NCBI GenBank assembly: GCA_937944245.1
Contig: CALDYY010000025.1
Span: 1-48,299, forward strand
Direction of reading: 5' to 3'
DNA length: 48,299 nt
DNA from: an uncultured Saprospiraceae bacterium
Lineage (GTDB): Bacteria; Bacteroidota; Bacteroidia; Chitinophagales; Saprospiraceae
The position numbers and the translations under genes are program-made. The notes below the pieces were generated by a model. That model made no database searches and was not told where the DNA came from. It saw only the letters and a program-made list of their open reading frames with translations. Positions 34,628 through 46,600 of this stretch are shown one piece after another. Numbering within the stretch: position 1 is the stretch's first letter; each line of letters opens with the position of its first letter.

Positions 34628-35710
34628 TTCATATACAAATAGCCCATTCAGTATTCTTGGTTTAAACCAAGTGGACTTCGGAGGCATCATTTGTTCCTCG
34701 TTTACCAAGTGCATGAAATCCTCCACTAAAACTGGGGCTAAACAAAAACCGACTCTATTTTCGTCTTCATCCACCATCTTTTTTAGGGCTTCAAAATTAG
34801 GGTCATCACCTACTACATAATGAATCCGGTCGTTGTTACGGATACTTTCTACATTCATTAAATGTTGCAATAGTTCAAAATCCAATAAGGCAGCATCTAA
34901 TATTTTTTGTTTGAACTGGTTTTGGGCAAAAAGTGATGTTCTCCAAGTCAAATCATACCACTGTTGTTGAACGTACATTTTTAAGGAATACTTTGCTGGC
35001 AAATGCTTGTCTTTACTAGACTCTATCGTACACCAATTGCTCAAATGCTTCATCAGTTCTTCCAAAGTACGCTCTGGAATCCCTTCCACTACTCGATTGA
35101 AGGACAAAATTTCTACTTGACTAGAGGAAAACAGCGTGCAATACAAATCCAAAGGTTTATTTAATTCTTCAACATATTTTGCTATGCTTGTGGTGCGATG
35201 ATGCCCGTCAGCAATATAAGTTTGTGCTACATGTTGTGCAAAAAGCTGCTGAATGTGTAGAATATCATCTGTTTGATAAATTTCCCAAATTGTGTGTTGA
35301 TTTACCCCCTGTTGGAAAGAAAAAAGTGGGGACTTTAATTGCTGTGCTGAGATCCAAGCCTCAATTTCTACTACTTCAGGATAGGTTAATAACACTGGTT
35401 TTATTTGTGCTTTTCTATCTTTCAAAAGTTCTAATTGCTTTTCCTCTTTGACATCTAATGTCCCTTCATGCCCCTTGATCGTTCCATTTAGGTAGGCTTC
35501 AACGGGTATCGCTGCAGCAACACCTTGATAACTCCTTTTGGGAGTATCAATTCTATAGATATAAATGGATTTTTCTCGTTTCGGTTGAAAATACTGATGT
35601 GCTTTAGCAGCCAAAAAAGCATGCTTCACTTCTGTAAAAAAGTGGCTCAATCGCTCAATTCTATCAAAATTGGGAAATAAAACGGGAGCAGGTAAGATTT
35701 GCATAAGCAA
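34616..35710 (-). CDS. DUF1015 family protein
   Basis: A 364-residue cytoplasmic protein (ATG 35704, MQILPAP, is an alternative start). Family blocks are LPAPVLFPNFDRIERLSHFF near the N-terminus (a shortened form of the family opening), YIYRIDTPKRSYQGVAAAIPVEAYLNGTIKGHEGT, YIADGHHRTTSIAKYVEEL (the conserved GHHR-type motif) and FNRVVEG. DUF1015 proteins are often encoded near serine biosynthesis genes in other genomes, but none is here, and the biochemical role is unknown. A -7 box on this strand, TACCTTTG (35753-35746), is 36 bases upstream. Confidence 0.88.
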   Translation of the reverse strand: MLMQILPAPVLFPNFDRIERLSHFFTEVKHAFLAAKAHQYFQPKREKSIYIYRIDTPKRSYQGVAAAIPVEAYLNGTIKGHEGTLDVKEEKQLELLKDRKAQIKPVLLTYPEVVEIEAWISAQQLKSPLFSFQQGVNQHTIWEIYQTDDILHIQQLFAQHVAQTYIADGHHRTTSIAKYVEELNKPLDLYCTLFSSSQVEILSFNRVVEGIPERTLEELMKHLSNWCTIESSKDKHLPAKYSLKMYVQQQWYDLTWRTSLFAQNQFKQKILDAALLDFELLQHLMNVESIRNNDRIHYVVGDDPNFEALKKMVDEDENRVGFCLAPVLVEDFMHLVNEEQMMPPKSTWFKPRILNGLFVYELEV

Positions 35711-35745
35711 CTTAAATTAGCGCATCAAAGCATTTGTTGATAGCG

Positions 35746-35753
35746 CAAAGGTA
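35746..35753 (-). promoter_or_regulatory. -7 box of the DUF1015 gene
   Basis: TACCTTTG on the minus strand, the commonest Bacteroidota -7 form. The -33 element is not clear. Confidence 0.5.
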
Positions 35754-35897
35754 TATTTTCCCAATTAACTGAAAAAGATTTTTTTGAGAGATGATGAGAA
35801 GAAATATAGTTCTGCATGCGTACAATACTAAATTCGCAATACTTTTCTATACTTTTGGTAGTACAATGGAAAATGTAAGTCAAATTACAAGAAAAAG

Positions 35898-35928
35898 TTG
35901 GTAAGGTCAAAAATTGTCCTTACATTTG
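35898..35928 (+). promoter_or_regulatory. Promoter and candidate operator of the methyltransferase gene
   Basis: TTG (35898-35900), a 20-base spacer, TACATTTG (35921-35928), an exact TAnnTTTG, 23 bases before the start codon. A 23-base inverted repeat (35901-35923) with arms GTAAGGnCAA and TTGnCCTTAC fills the spacer, so binding there would block the promoter. Confidence 0.6.
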
Positions 35929-35951
35929 AATACTATAATTAGCTATTTTAA

Positions 35952-36698
35952 ATGGAACAAAAAGATTTATTTGGCAACGTAATTCAATTAAACGGACACC
36001 AAAAGGTCGTTTCAGGTTACAGGATTTATGATGCTGAACAGAAACGTAGAACGAAGAGAAATGATCTTCCAAGTCTATATCCTGATTTACCAGAAGAAAA
36101 GTACGATATCATTTATGCAGATCCGCCTTGGGATTATGGAGGCAAAATGCAATTTGATAAGAGTGGACGCAAAGACGTAAATAGAAACTGGAAAAATAAT
36201 ATTTTTATAAGTGCAGCAAATTTCAAATACCCTACGCTCACTATTAAGGACATGATTAAAATTCCCATTCACGAAATAGCTAAAGAGGATTGCCTACTGT
36301 TTATGTGGGTAACAAATCCGCATTTAGCGCAAGGTATTGAGTTGGGGAAATCTTGGGGGTTTGATTACAGAACAGTAGCTTTTGTTTGGGATAAAATGAA
36401 CCACAATCCAGGGCAATACACATTATCATACTGCGAACTCTGCCTAGTATTTAAAAGAGGACGTATCCCAACACCAAGGGGTGCAAGAAATATAAAGCAA
36501 TTAGTACGAGTACCTAGAGGTGAACATAGTCAGAAACCGATAGAAGTACTTCACAATATTGAAAAAATGTTTCCCACTCAAAAAAGGATTGAATTATTTG
36601 CACGACACAAGCCCGAAAGTTGGGACGTTTGGGGACTTGACGTTAGAGAAGAGTATGAAGACGGTACTAATCTAAAAGAGGTTTTATCTTCTCAATAA
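35952..36698 (+). CDS. MT-A70-family adenine-N6 DNA methyltransferase (MunI-like modification enzyme)
   Basis: A 248-residue methyltransferase of the MT-A70 family. The catalytic motif IV is DPPW (57-60, in IIYADPPWDYGG). The cofactor-binding segments are LLFMWVTNPHLAQGIELGKSWGF and the C-terminal SQKPIEVLHNIEKMFP...RIELFARH. Methyltransferases of this group methylate adenine N6. The convergent gene is a MunI-family nuclease, and the known modification partner of MunI is also an adenine-N6 MT-A70 enzyme for CAATTG, so this is the cognate modification gene. Its 3' end overlaps the nuclease gene by 32 bases on the opposite strand. Confidence 0.87.
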   Translation: MEQKDLFGNVIQLNGHQKVVSGYRIYDAEQKRRTKRNDLPSLYPDLPEEKYDIIYADPPWDYGGKMQFDKSGRKDVNRNWKNNIFISAANFKYPTLTIKDMIKIPIHEIAKEDCLLFMWVTNPHLAQGIELGKSWGFDYRTVAFVWDKMNHNPGQYTLSYCELCLVFKRGRIPTPRGARNIKQLVRVPRGEHSQKPIEVLHNIEKMFPTQKRIELFARHKPESWDVWGLDVREEYEDGTNLKEVLSSQ

Positions 36699-37266
36699 AA
36701 TGTTCAACTAATTGCTCAGTATCAGATGTGTCTCTCCAAAAGAAAAAATGTGCGTCTAAATTATCATACCAACAAGTGATTTCCCTTACACGACAGGGGT
36801 CTCGTGTAATGTCCCCTTGGAAAACAGTCCAAAAAGGAAGCACATCTTCACCGAGATTACCTGCTTTCTTTAGTATTTTCTGTAAGCCTGGTGTAAAGAA
36901 TTTGCAAGAACGTTCATGGGCATTTCCCCGACCCGCTGAACGTGATTTTCCCTCAACCCATCCGTCTTGCCGTTTAACTTCAATATAAATAGTTTTATTC
37001 GTTTCTGTATTTGTTATTGCATAATCAGGGTAAACGCCATGTTTCTTTATTTCAATATCAGGAACGTATATCTCATCTAAATCCTTTTGACTTAAAGGGA
37101 AATTAACATAAATTTCACTAAATTCTTTTGGCTGGGATATTATTTTATATTCAGTGTTTTCAAATAGTTTCGAAAAAGTTTTGTAAAAACTTTGTTCAGC
37201 AATACTAGCGTTACTCACGCTATAATCTTGCCATTTTCTTCTAAGTCTGTTTGCACTACTCCCCAC
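36667..37266 (-). CDS. MunI-family type II restriction endonuclease
   Basis: A 199-residue nuclease. From memory it aligns with MunI through its length: PDYAI..TE (Pro80, Asp81), the catalytic EVKRQDGWVEGK (Glu96, Lys98), SAGRGNAHERSCKFFTPGL, and LPFWTVFQGDITRDPCRVREITCWYD. These are the PD-(D/E)xK residues and the recognition segment of the MunI/EcoRI-like fold, so the predicted site is CAATTG. I choose GTG 37266 because it gives the MunI-like start MGSSAN; TTG 37272 is also open. It overlaps the upstream C-protein gene by 11 bases, which suggests translational coupling, and overlaps the methyltransferase tail on the other strand. CAATTG occurs in the window (for example 600-605, 2836-2841, 2907-2912), so protection by methylation is expected. 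Confidence 0.9.
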   Translation of the reverse strand: MGSSANRLRRKWQDYSVSNASIAEQSFYKTFSKLFENTEYKIISQPKEFSEIYVNFPLSQKDLDEIYVPDIEIKKHGVYPDYAITNTETNKTIYIEVKRQDGWVEGKSRSAGRGNAHERSCKFFTPGLQKILKKAGNLGEDVLPFWTVFQGDITRDPCRVREITCWYDNLDAHFFFWRDTSDTEQLVEHFIEKIKPLLD

Positions 37267-37483
37267 TGTCAAACTTTAGTAAGTGGTCAATACTTGTATC
37301 CAAAGCATTTGCAATTTTTTCAATGTTAATAAGAGTTATATTTTTTTCGGCACGCTCTATCATTCCAATATATGTCCTATGTAAGTTAGCTTTAAAAGAA
37401 AGCTCTTCCTGTGAAAGACTTTTTTCTTTCCTTAGTAGCCTTACCCTCTGTCCGAATTTTGCTAAAATCGCTCTATTCTCCAT
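37256..37483 (-). CDS. Controller (C) protein, XRE-type helix-turn-helix regulator
   Basis: A 75-residue DNA-binding protein. Residues about 8-65 form a lambda-repressor-like domain (FGQRVRLLRKEKSLSQEELSFKANLHRTYIGMIERAEKNITLINIEKIANALD). The helix-turn-helix is LSQEELSFKANLHRTYIGMIER. Such small XRE proteins next to type II systems are C proteins that delay nuclease expression after entry to a new host. It is co-transcribed with the nuclease gene and overlaps its start. Its own promoter carries a strong inverted repeat that is a natural site for autoregulation. Confidence 0.88.
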   Translation of the reverse strand: MENRAILAKFGQRVRLLRKEKSLSQEELSFKANLHRTYIGMIERAEKNITLINIEKIANALDTSIDHLLKFDSGE

Positions 37484-37502
37484 TCAATAAATTATACTAC
37501 TA

Positions 37503-37548
37503 CAAAGCTAATTCTAGTATGCAACTTATGCAACATACTAGAATTAGC
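37503..37548 (-). promoter_or_regulatory. C-gene promoter within a perfect 15-bp inverted repeat
   Basis: On the minus strand, TTG (37533-37531), a 20-base spacer, TAGCTTTG (37510-37503), an exact TAnnTTTG. The arms GCTAATTCTAGTATG (37507-37521) and CATACTAGAATTAGC (37534-37548) are perfect complements. A direct repeat ATGCAAC lies at 37519-37525 and again at 37528-37534. The structure could be a C-protein operator, a hairpin ending the giant gene's transcript, or both. Confidence 0.6.
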
Positions 37549-37555
37549 ATTTAAG

Positions 37556-37608
37556 ATTTTAAAACTAGAGAATAGACGATTGGCTTGCTTATCTTCTAGT
37601 TTTAAAAT
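37556..37608 (-). terminator. Hairpin after the giant surface-protein gene
   Basis: ATTTTAAAACTAGA (37556-37569) and TCTAGTTTTAAAAT (37595-37608) pair over 14 bp with a 25-base loop, directly after the minus-strand stop at 37611. Confidence 0.6.
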
Positions 37609-37610
37609 AT

Positions 37611-40600
37611 TTACTCCAACACAATCATTTTCTTAGTAGCGATAAAGCCATCCGCAGCAATGGTATAATACAATACACCACTTGCTAAATGCTGACGGTC
37701 AATTTCTATAATGTTTTGTCCTTTATGGAATTGGTCTGCTTTTCTATAAATCACTCGACCACTCACATCGTGAATTGTCAATTCAGCACGCATATGACTT
37801 GGCAAGTCAAATGTAATGTTCGTTTTATCCTTGAATGGATTCGGTATGTTTTGATACAACTGGAAGCCGCTCGCAACTGGTGTTTGGAAGTTTAGCTTCA
37901 AGTCAAATAATGTTCCATTCACATCATAAGCCTCTGACAAGGTGCGCGTAGAACTAATGCTCAACGCATTTTCCAGTACCACTGGCTGTTGATTGCGGAA
38001 GACCAAACTTACCATTCTACCTTTGCTTTGCTCACCATTCCAACTTACAGTAACTGCTCCTTCTTTCTCAAATACTCCAATTTGGCTATAATGTACTGCC
38101 CCGTCCAGTATATTTACCAACTCAAGTTGTGGATTATCATAGTTTAAGGTAAATTGATAGCCGCTTAACTCATGCTCCATGTCAAGATGAACAATGATTG
38201 TTCCATCTTTTTCAACACGCTCTTCTACTGCTTTCACCTCCAATACTTTTTGGAAGTTTCTACCCTCTACAAGGCTTGAATTAGGTATGGCTGAACCATT
38301 AATATCACCTACTTTGATAGCGACAAAGTTCAAATCTAACTTATTTGCTTCCAAGTCATTAATATTCATTACTTCTGGGAAGTTCTCTGCAAATGGATTT
38401 TCTGGATTCTGGAAAACATAATCCGCAGGAATGAATCGCCAGCTTGTATTGTTGGTCAACGCTTGGTCAATCGTCAAAATCAATCGTCGCAGTAGCACCA
38501 TGTCCATCGTAGTAATAGAACCTGAATTGTTGATATCTGCTGCAATTATTTTGTAAGGTGAATCCAACGGTTGTACATTCAAAATATGCTTGGAAATCAG
38601 CACTAAATCGAATGTAGAAATACCGTTCAAGTGGTCATCATCCTTGTATGGTGTCAAAGAATAATCGTAACCTTTTTCCAAGTTGTAAACGCCGTAAGTA
38701 CCTGTTGCACTTGTTCGAGTAGTTGCCAAAGCAGCACCCGAAACTTGTACTTCAGCATTTTCTACCCCGTCATTTGCTTCCGTAGCAATCGTTCCTGCAA
38801 GTGCAGCACCTTGCGTTGGATTCACACATGGATTTTCCGTAAATTCATCACTTTCTGATCCAAGAATACTGACAAATGTTTCACAGAAAGCCGCATTGCC
38901 CGCAGCGTCTCTCGCCCAAAGTTGAACGGGTACAACCCCCAATTCTCCGTTCACACAGGTAAATGTTCTTACGGTAGAATCTGGATAAATAGATGGGTCG
39001 GCAAAAGTCAAGGTTACATCAGAACAGAAGTCAAATGAGCCTTTATCAAACCAATCGGCAGCGATACTTATTGCACCATTTGGCATTGCGCGCGTGGAAA
39101 GTCCAAAAATACACTTAGGCGTTGGCGCTTTGCAATCCACAACTTGGAATGGCACTTCTAGCTCCGTTGTATTGCGGCAAGCATCTTGCGCTTTTAGCAC
39201 AAAAGTATGCGTCGTCGTTGTTCCACCTTGCTGAATTGGATAATTTCCTGTGATGCGGTAACGTCCTTCGCCTAAATCTTCTAATTTGCCGAATGGGTCG
39301 TTTATTGCATCTCTATTAAATGGTTTGAGTTGATAGGACAACGTCAACTTATCCACTACCTCACATAAATCATCCAATGTGAAAGTGATGTCCACAGGCG
39401 CAGTGCAAACATTCCCTCTTGGCTCTTCATCGCCACCGCAGAATGCTTCAAAAGGTTCTACCTCAATCGTTGGTGGTGTTACGTCAATAATTCGGATAAT
39501 TTGACGATATAGGAAGTTGCCATATTCTTGCGCACTCACATAATTTCGCATGATACCAAACTCGTCCGTTCCTCGATACGTTTTAGTAATCCTTGCGGTG
39601 TCGGCATTGTCAATCAATACAAAATCACCATCGAAACCAATATTTAAATCCGTGCGATAAGGGTCACCATCCGTTCTGTCGTCAATATCGTTAATGCCGT
39701 CTCTTCCCAATGGACTGATGATAACACCATCTCTAGTTTCTAGACCTTGTATGAAACTTGTGTTGATGTACCTATCGGTGTAGCCCAAGAATACTTGACG
39801 TGTCAATAAACTATCTGGACGCTGCACCACAGCAATTTCTGTGTTGGCAGGATTCCATGTACACCAGTTGATGAAGTGATAGGTATGCACAATTTGATAA
39901 CAAGCAGCTTCAGAGGCTTCAAATCGCTTAGTTTCTACATTCATTGCCCAGTGATCGCAACCATTGTTGAATTGTAAGATACCTCTACTCGCCCGAACTG
40001 GGTCAATAAATTGCGTTGGCTCGATTCTTCTTGGCGTAATTCTCTCTGTGCAGAAAATTAAATCATCTAACGGGAATGCCATGCTCCAGTCATGGAAGTC
40101 ATTATCCACTGTAATTTTTAATTCTTGTGGTAAAGAAACATTACCGCAAGCATCCACCAACTGGAATACAATAGATAGGCTTCCACCTAAACAAGTTTTA
40201 TCGAAATTATTGGATTGCAATTTATCTACTATTAATCGAGCATTATCGCAATTATCCCCTTCAGCAAGTAAATATTTAGCACTAGCTGGATCAGTAAACT
40301 CACCCGCAGTATTGAACAATCGCTGAATCGCTTCATTTGGATTAGCAGCACTCAATGCCTCTGCAATGCGTGTAGTTAGCGTATCCAAACAAGTCAATTC
40401 AATATCTTTCTTTTTCGCTACTGGCGGAATTTTATCTTGCAATTCCACTTCTACCATGCAGTAATTATAATTGCCATGTCCATCTTCCACTCGGAACACA
40501 ACCATCTGCGTACCTATGCAGCCCTTTATATCCGCTTTCGTGAACTTCACTGATTTTCTAAACAAGGCTTCGTCCCCGTTGAAGAAAATATTATTTCTTT

Positions 40601-43600
40601 CTGAAGACTCCCCAAATAAGAAGCCTGCTGCATTTAACTCGTCCATTCTTGCCACAGTGAAGGTTACTTGACCGCAGTTGTCGTAAGAACCATCATCAAA
40701 CGATTCTGCTGGAATTTCTACTTCACATTCTAAGCCCATAGCAACTGCTCTAAATTTTTCACAGATAGCTACTGGTGGAATTTTGTCTTCAACAAATGCG
40801 TTATACTCAGGTGAGATAAATTCATTTTTGCAGTCATCTATCAAACGAATAGTGTATGTAAATGCCTGATTAATAGGCAATTTAGTTACTCTGTATTTAC
40901 CGCTTCCAGTAAGTCCTGAAAGATTAATTGCAAATTCTTGCTCTGCTCCACGATTAATGCTCAAGAAGGCTTTAACATTACCTGAACAATCATCTTTTAC
41001 TTCAATGTTGATGAAGCCATCAGCAGTACAATCATGGAAGCCACCTAAGCCTGTTACCTCAAAAGGATGCTCTGGTAGTTTTAATTCAGGTGCTTTGCTA
41101 TCGCCTACTTTTACAATTTGCGGAATAACACCAATTAATTCCAAATGTCCATCGCACCAGTTATACACCGTCCATTCGCGGAAGATTTTGTAGGATTTCT
41201 CACAAGTAGGGATTCTATTGCCATCTTTCCAATCAATGGCATAGCCACATGCTGCATGGAAATCACCACTTATGAAAGCAGGTACTTCATCGCCGCTGCC
41301 GTTAGTGAATAATGCACTGGCTAATAAATCTGCTGGGTTCACCACCACACCTGCACCACTGCCTGTGTTGAGCGGTGTTGGGTCGAAGTTCGGAATCATT
41401 GCACCATAAGCTGCAAATTTTGCTGGATTGGAAGCCCATTTTTCAAAAATAGCTAATGGACTTGGGTCGTCGTCGCATTCCAGTTCGATTTCTGGCATTG
41501 GCGCTTTTATGTCTGGCTGGACAATAGTAATGATTTGGAATAAAGTATTGGATTCATTCCCACATTTATCCACTGCTTGAATAGCGCGCACAAAAGTCTT
41601 GAACCTTGCAGGGCGACCAGTGAATGGCGCTTCTTCAATTTCCTTATTCAGAACAGCAGCTAAGACATCAAGGGCGTTTATAATACCAGAGGCATCCAAC
41701 TGACGAATGGCTTGATTAATATCAAATCTATCTTCGGTGCAGGTAAATTCTATCATTTGCCATTTGCTCCATGCAAAGTGAGCATTACAGTTTTCGTGAA
41801 TTTCAAAAACATCACTCAAGGCAGGAATAGTAATCGTTCTTGCGTAACCACTTGCACCAATTCTATCTGGTGTATTGGCGCGAATAGCACGACTAGGGAA
41901 CAATTTAATGTTTTTAACTACATCCGTCATCGTGTTTAACTCCGTCAACAATCGGTCTGTGTCGTAGTAGCACTCAACGAAAATTTCGTCAGATTGACCT
42001 TTTAACACAGGCGGTACTTTGTCTTCAATGACAATTTTACCCCAGCAAGCATCTTCAAAGGCTTTGCCACCACATGGTGCAGGAATAGTGCGTGTAACTT
42101 TCACATCAAGCAGTGTACCGCAATCCACAGCGGAAAAGTCAACGATTGGGTAACCTTCAACGGTTTCTCCAATTTTATTCACATTCGGATTGGTAAAGAA
42201 GATATCATACTTTGTCCCGTTGATGTGGCAAGGATTTTCTAGCAATAAATCAGGAGTCAGAATAACTACGCAATCGTTGGTTAAACTGATGCTTACTCTA
42301 TTGTTGCAAGCCAACTGCTTAGGATAAATATTGATAGTCGTTTCGCACTTAATATCTGGATAATTTGGATCGCTGAAAATAATCGTATGCGTGCCTACTG
42401 GCAAATTGTTGATGGTTACTTTGTTATTTGCCAAATCAGGCGTAAAACTTGGAATAGTACAAGTGCCTAAGTTGATGCTTGGCACTTTTTTCACGCTGCA
42501 ATCTATATAGACTGGCATATCAATGACTAAACTATTCACTGCATTACAGTCGTCCGCTTGAAGGATGTAGTTTCTGCGTGTTGGACAAACAAAAGAGCGA
42601 TTTCTAGGGGTACAACTTACTGCTGCTTCCCAGCCTTGACCGTTGTTGCCATCGCCATTTTTTGTAAATTCAAATGTGATACAGCCACTTCTATTCAAGC
42701 AAGAGGCTTCTACTTCGCCGCCATTAGGCGCATTTCCAACACCTCGTCCTGCACCTGTGCCTAATATCGCACCTGCTAAGTTCTCGCCATCGTATGCTAT
42801 TAATTGGTCGCCAACTGCCACATCAAATAAAGTAAATACTACTTTAACTTGCTGATTAGCTGGGTCTGTTGGGCAAATGGTTACTATGTTGCTAGATGCT
42901 ACATTATCAATGTAAGCAAACAACGGACCGCCTTCATCAAAGAAACCCGTATTTTTTCCGCAATCTATTTTGTAGTTCAAATTAGTAGCACCCGTTGGCA
43001 TCGTAATACCGTTCGTGCAAGCCACATTATAGTTGCATAAATTGCTGGCAGAAAGTACATCTGTTCCATTGGTAACTGTAATTTGATACCCAATATTTTC
43101 TAAATGCAAGCCTCTCAAAATATAAATACCTGAACCTACTGGCATTTCTACTAAAGCATCCCCTGTTGCAACAGGATTCAATGGGTAGCGCACTCCACTA
43201 GCTGGCGGGAACACCCCTAATGGTGCTTTGAATAAGCCTACTACACTTTGTACTGTCCAAGTTTCACCTGGTGCAGCATACACTGTAATTTCTTCCGCTA
43301 ATTGACCATCTAGCACATTTGGTGCGCTTCGGTTATCCAAGCAATTACAAGGGTCGGTAATGGAAATATCGCGAACGATAACCGCAAACTCACAAACTCC
43401 TTCATTGCCCGCTTCATCTACCGCAAAGTATTGGACTAAGGTGTAACCCAATTTAGCTAAAAAGTCAGGGTCAAGATTGTTGCTTAATTTTAGTTTATCC
43501 TGTGGCGTGCAATTATCTGTGAATATAGGTGGTGTCCAAGTTACGATACCACCTTGTCTATAAAAGTCATTTGCGTTGGTGATGATAATGTCTTTAGGAC

Positions 43601-46600
43601 AATTTGTTGTGATTGGTGCTTCTTTATCTTCTACCGTTACGGTGAAACTACAAGATGCAGCGTTGTTGTACCTGTCAGTTACGGTGTAAGTTACCGTCGT
43701 TATTCCCACGTTAAAGACTACTCCACTTGCATCACCTTTGCCACTCACTTGAGTTGCCCCTGTGGTAACATAAGTAATACTTGGGTTGGCGTCGCAATTA
43801 TCATTCACATCCTTTAAGGAAATGCCCATCACTGGTGCGTCGCAACTCTGAGGAGCGTTACTCAACACAACATTTGCTGGACAAGTGAAGGTCGGTGCTT
43901 CTGTATCAGGCAAAGTTTCAATAAAGGCGGTTGTCATTGCTGTGCAACTTGTAATGCCTATTGCCATGACTACAATATCGTAAGTACCTCCATCCAAATT
44001 AGCAAATGAATTACTAGATTGGAAAGTTTTTCCACCGTCAATCGAATATTCTAATGTCCCGCTAGGGAAATTCGCAAAAATCTGAATAGAACCATTATCG
44101 TTGTCTGGGCAGGTTTCTCTAGTCGTATTTACTCTAGTAATCGTTACGGCTGGACCAACTGGCAGCGTTGCTTTAACTTCCTGCTGACAATTTTCTAAGA
44201 ATTGTACTTTTATCAAAATAGTATATTCTCCTGGAGCTAATCCTTCAAAAGTAGATTCATTTTGGAAAGTTTTCCCTCCATCAATCGAATATTGAATCGG
44301 TAGAGTAGCCTTTGCAGATACAGTAATTTTACCATCGTTTGTACCTGCACATAATTCTGGTGTAGTTGTTGATTCACCAACGATGAGGTCGCAAGTCAAG
44401 CAGCCATTATCATGTTTCCCAAACCCTTCAAAGTTTGCTAATCCTACACTTTCCCACTCAATCGGTGAAGCGAAGAAGGCATCTGTCGGGTTGTTGTCTC
44501 CTTTTTGAACAGTCGCTAATCTTCTGATAACATTGTTTTTAGTGCTTACTGCACCTTCTATCCAACCATCAACGCCAGGATTTTCCCCTATCTTGCCAAT
44601 CACGTCTAAAATAACGTTGCCAACACCGCCTTTCCAAAGAATAATAACATCGTTACCGTCAAATAGCAAGTTGGCAGTTGCGTTGGCTGCACTATTTAAA
44701 GTGGTATTTGTTGCACCTTGATTAACAATCACAAAAGTTGCGTTCGGGTTGAGTGTACCTGAAAGCGGAATGGTTACATTCGGACTATTGAAATTGCCAT
44801 TTCCGTTAGCATAAATCGCAATCGTGTATTGGTCTGTTGCTAAATTAATCACATTGGTCGTTGGATTGTATAGCTCTAGTGCTTTGTTATTGCCTTCTGA
44901 TTGTTCTGCATATTCTGAAATCAACACAGTTTGACAATTTTCCAAAATATTGCAACCAAATGGTGCATTGCCTGCCTCCACATTGCGCAAGACGCAAATT
45001 GGATTGTCAGAGAAAATAGCAGAAATGGTGTAAGCACGACCATCGGCTGGCAATACAACCTTAAAGGTATGGCTTGTTGAACTATCTAAGTTGGCTACAT
45101 CCACCGAAGCAGCTACATCGCCGAATAAACTTAACTTGCCTGATGTTGGTGCATCTATAAAATTAACGGTGATAAGTGCAGTAAATTCGTCATCTAATGG
45201 CGTTGGCGTTCCTTTGTCATCACAATCACCTTTTTCTAGTGCAATACTTTCTAGCAAACAAGTAGATGAATTGGTACAATCATCTGCATCAATGGCAATA
45301 TTTAAAATTTGCCAGATACTTGTTTGACCTGCTAGACCATTCGATACATATTGAACTCCAATATAAAAAGCTCCCTCAATGTTAGACAAATCAATTTGTG
45401 CATTTGGGTCTGGATCATCAAATGTTCTTAATTCAATCCAAGTTGCATTTTGAACTGATTGTGCCGTGTGGAAACCATCATAGTCATTGGAGTAGAAAAA
45501 TTTTAACGGTGAGCCGTTGAAGTTCTCTCTGATTTCAGCAGACAAACTTACGAAACTAGCTTTGTCGTAAAGTAGTGCATTGGACACCAACCAAAGGTCG
45601 CTTAAACACTCTGTTCCACAGAAGCCATTAGCCGAGTAGAACCCATCGGAACAAATCCAATTATCGCCATCTCTATTCAAGGTTACTGGCACAATATTGA
45701 AGAAATCGCAATCGCCTGTTACACAACGAGGACAAACTTGTGCTCTACCTGAAATGGATATATTGCATACCTTTTCTGTACCTTCCGTAATAGTGATTCC
45801 CCATGCTCTACCTTCCAAAACAGTGATAATGATTGTTCCATCTGCCACTTGAGCTGGGTTGTCGCCTGAAATTGTGCCTTCGCCAGTATTTGTTAATATT
45901 GCTCCAGCATCAATACCTTTATATTTTATTCTAATTTCCACTAAGTCGTTTAATCCAGTCGTTTCGGTCAAACAAACTTGTGTAACGTCTTCAATTTCAA
46001 CACCGCAAGCTGGTGGAAGTCGGTTTACACTACCATTTGTATTAAAACCATCTGTTGATACCCAAACACCATCTATTAACTGAAGCGAGCTACCTACCGA
46101 TACCCCTCCTTGTGCTACCCCAATATCTACGCTTTGTACACCATCTGCGATACCACCTACACCTACAAAATCCCCTTCATAGCTCAAAAATTCAATTAAG
46201 CCACATGGACTTCCTAGTGCAATACCATCAGGTGAACCATTCTGAAGTCCATTCACTGGCAAGTTCCAAACGTAGTAACTACCTAAATCATCGCTAGTAA
46301 CGGCAATAGCTGTATTCGCTAAGTTAATGCTATTATAAGGTGTTCCATTGCCTCCATTATAGAGTACAATCGTGTAATCACTTAAATTGGTGGGTTGAGG
46401 GTTCTCAATGAATATTTCCACAAATTCCCCAATATCTTCCCCAACATTGTCATAATGAAACTCATTAATTCTAGCAGTTGCTTGTGCGCATGGTTCACAA
46501 ATTTTAGCCGTACCCGAAACGGTTAAATTACAATCGCCATTGTTGTCATTGATAGCGATGAACCACATTTCACCTTCTAGTAAGGTAATCGTAATGATAC

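Noticed and set aside
36667-37483. Toxin-antitoxin pair
   Set aside because: The small HTH gene next to a nuclease could suggest this, but the nuclease matches MunI throughout and a methyltransferase is adjacent, so restriction-modification with a C-protein explains all three genes.
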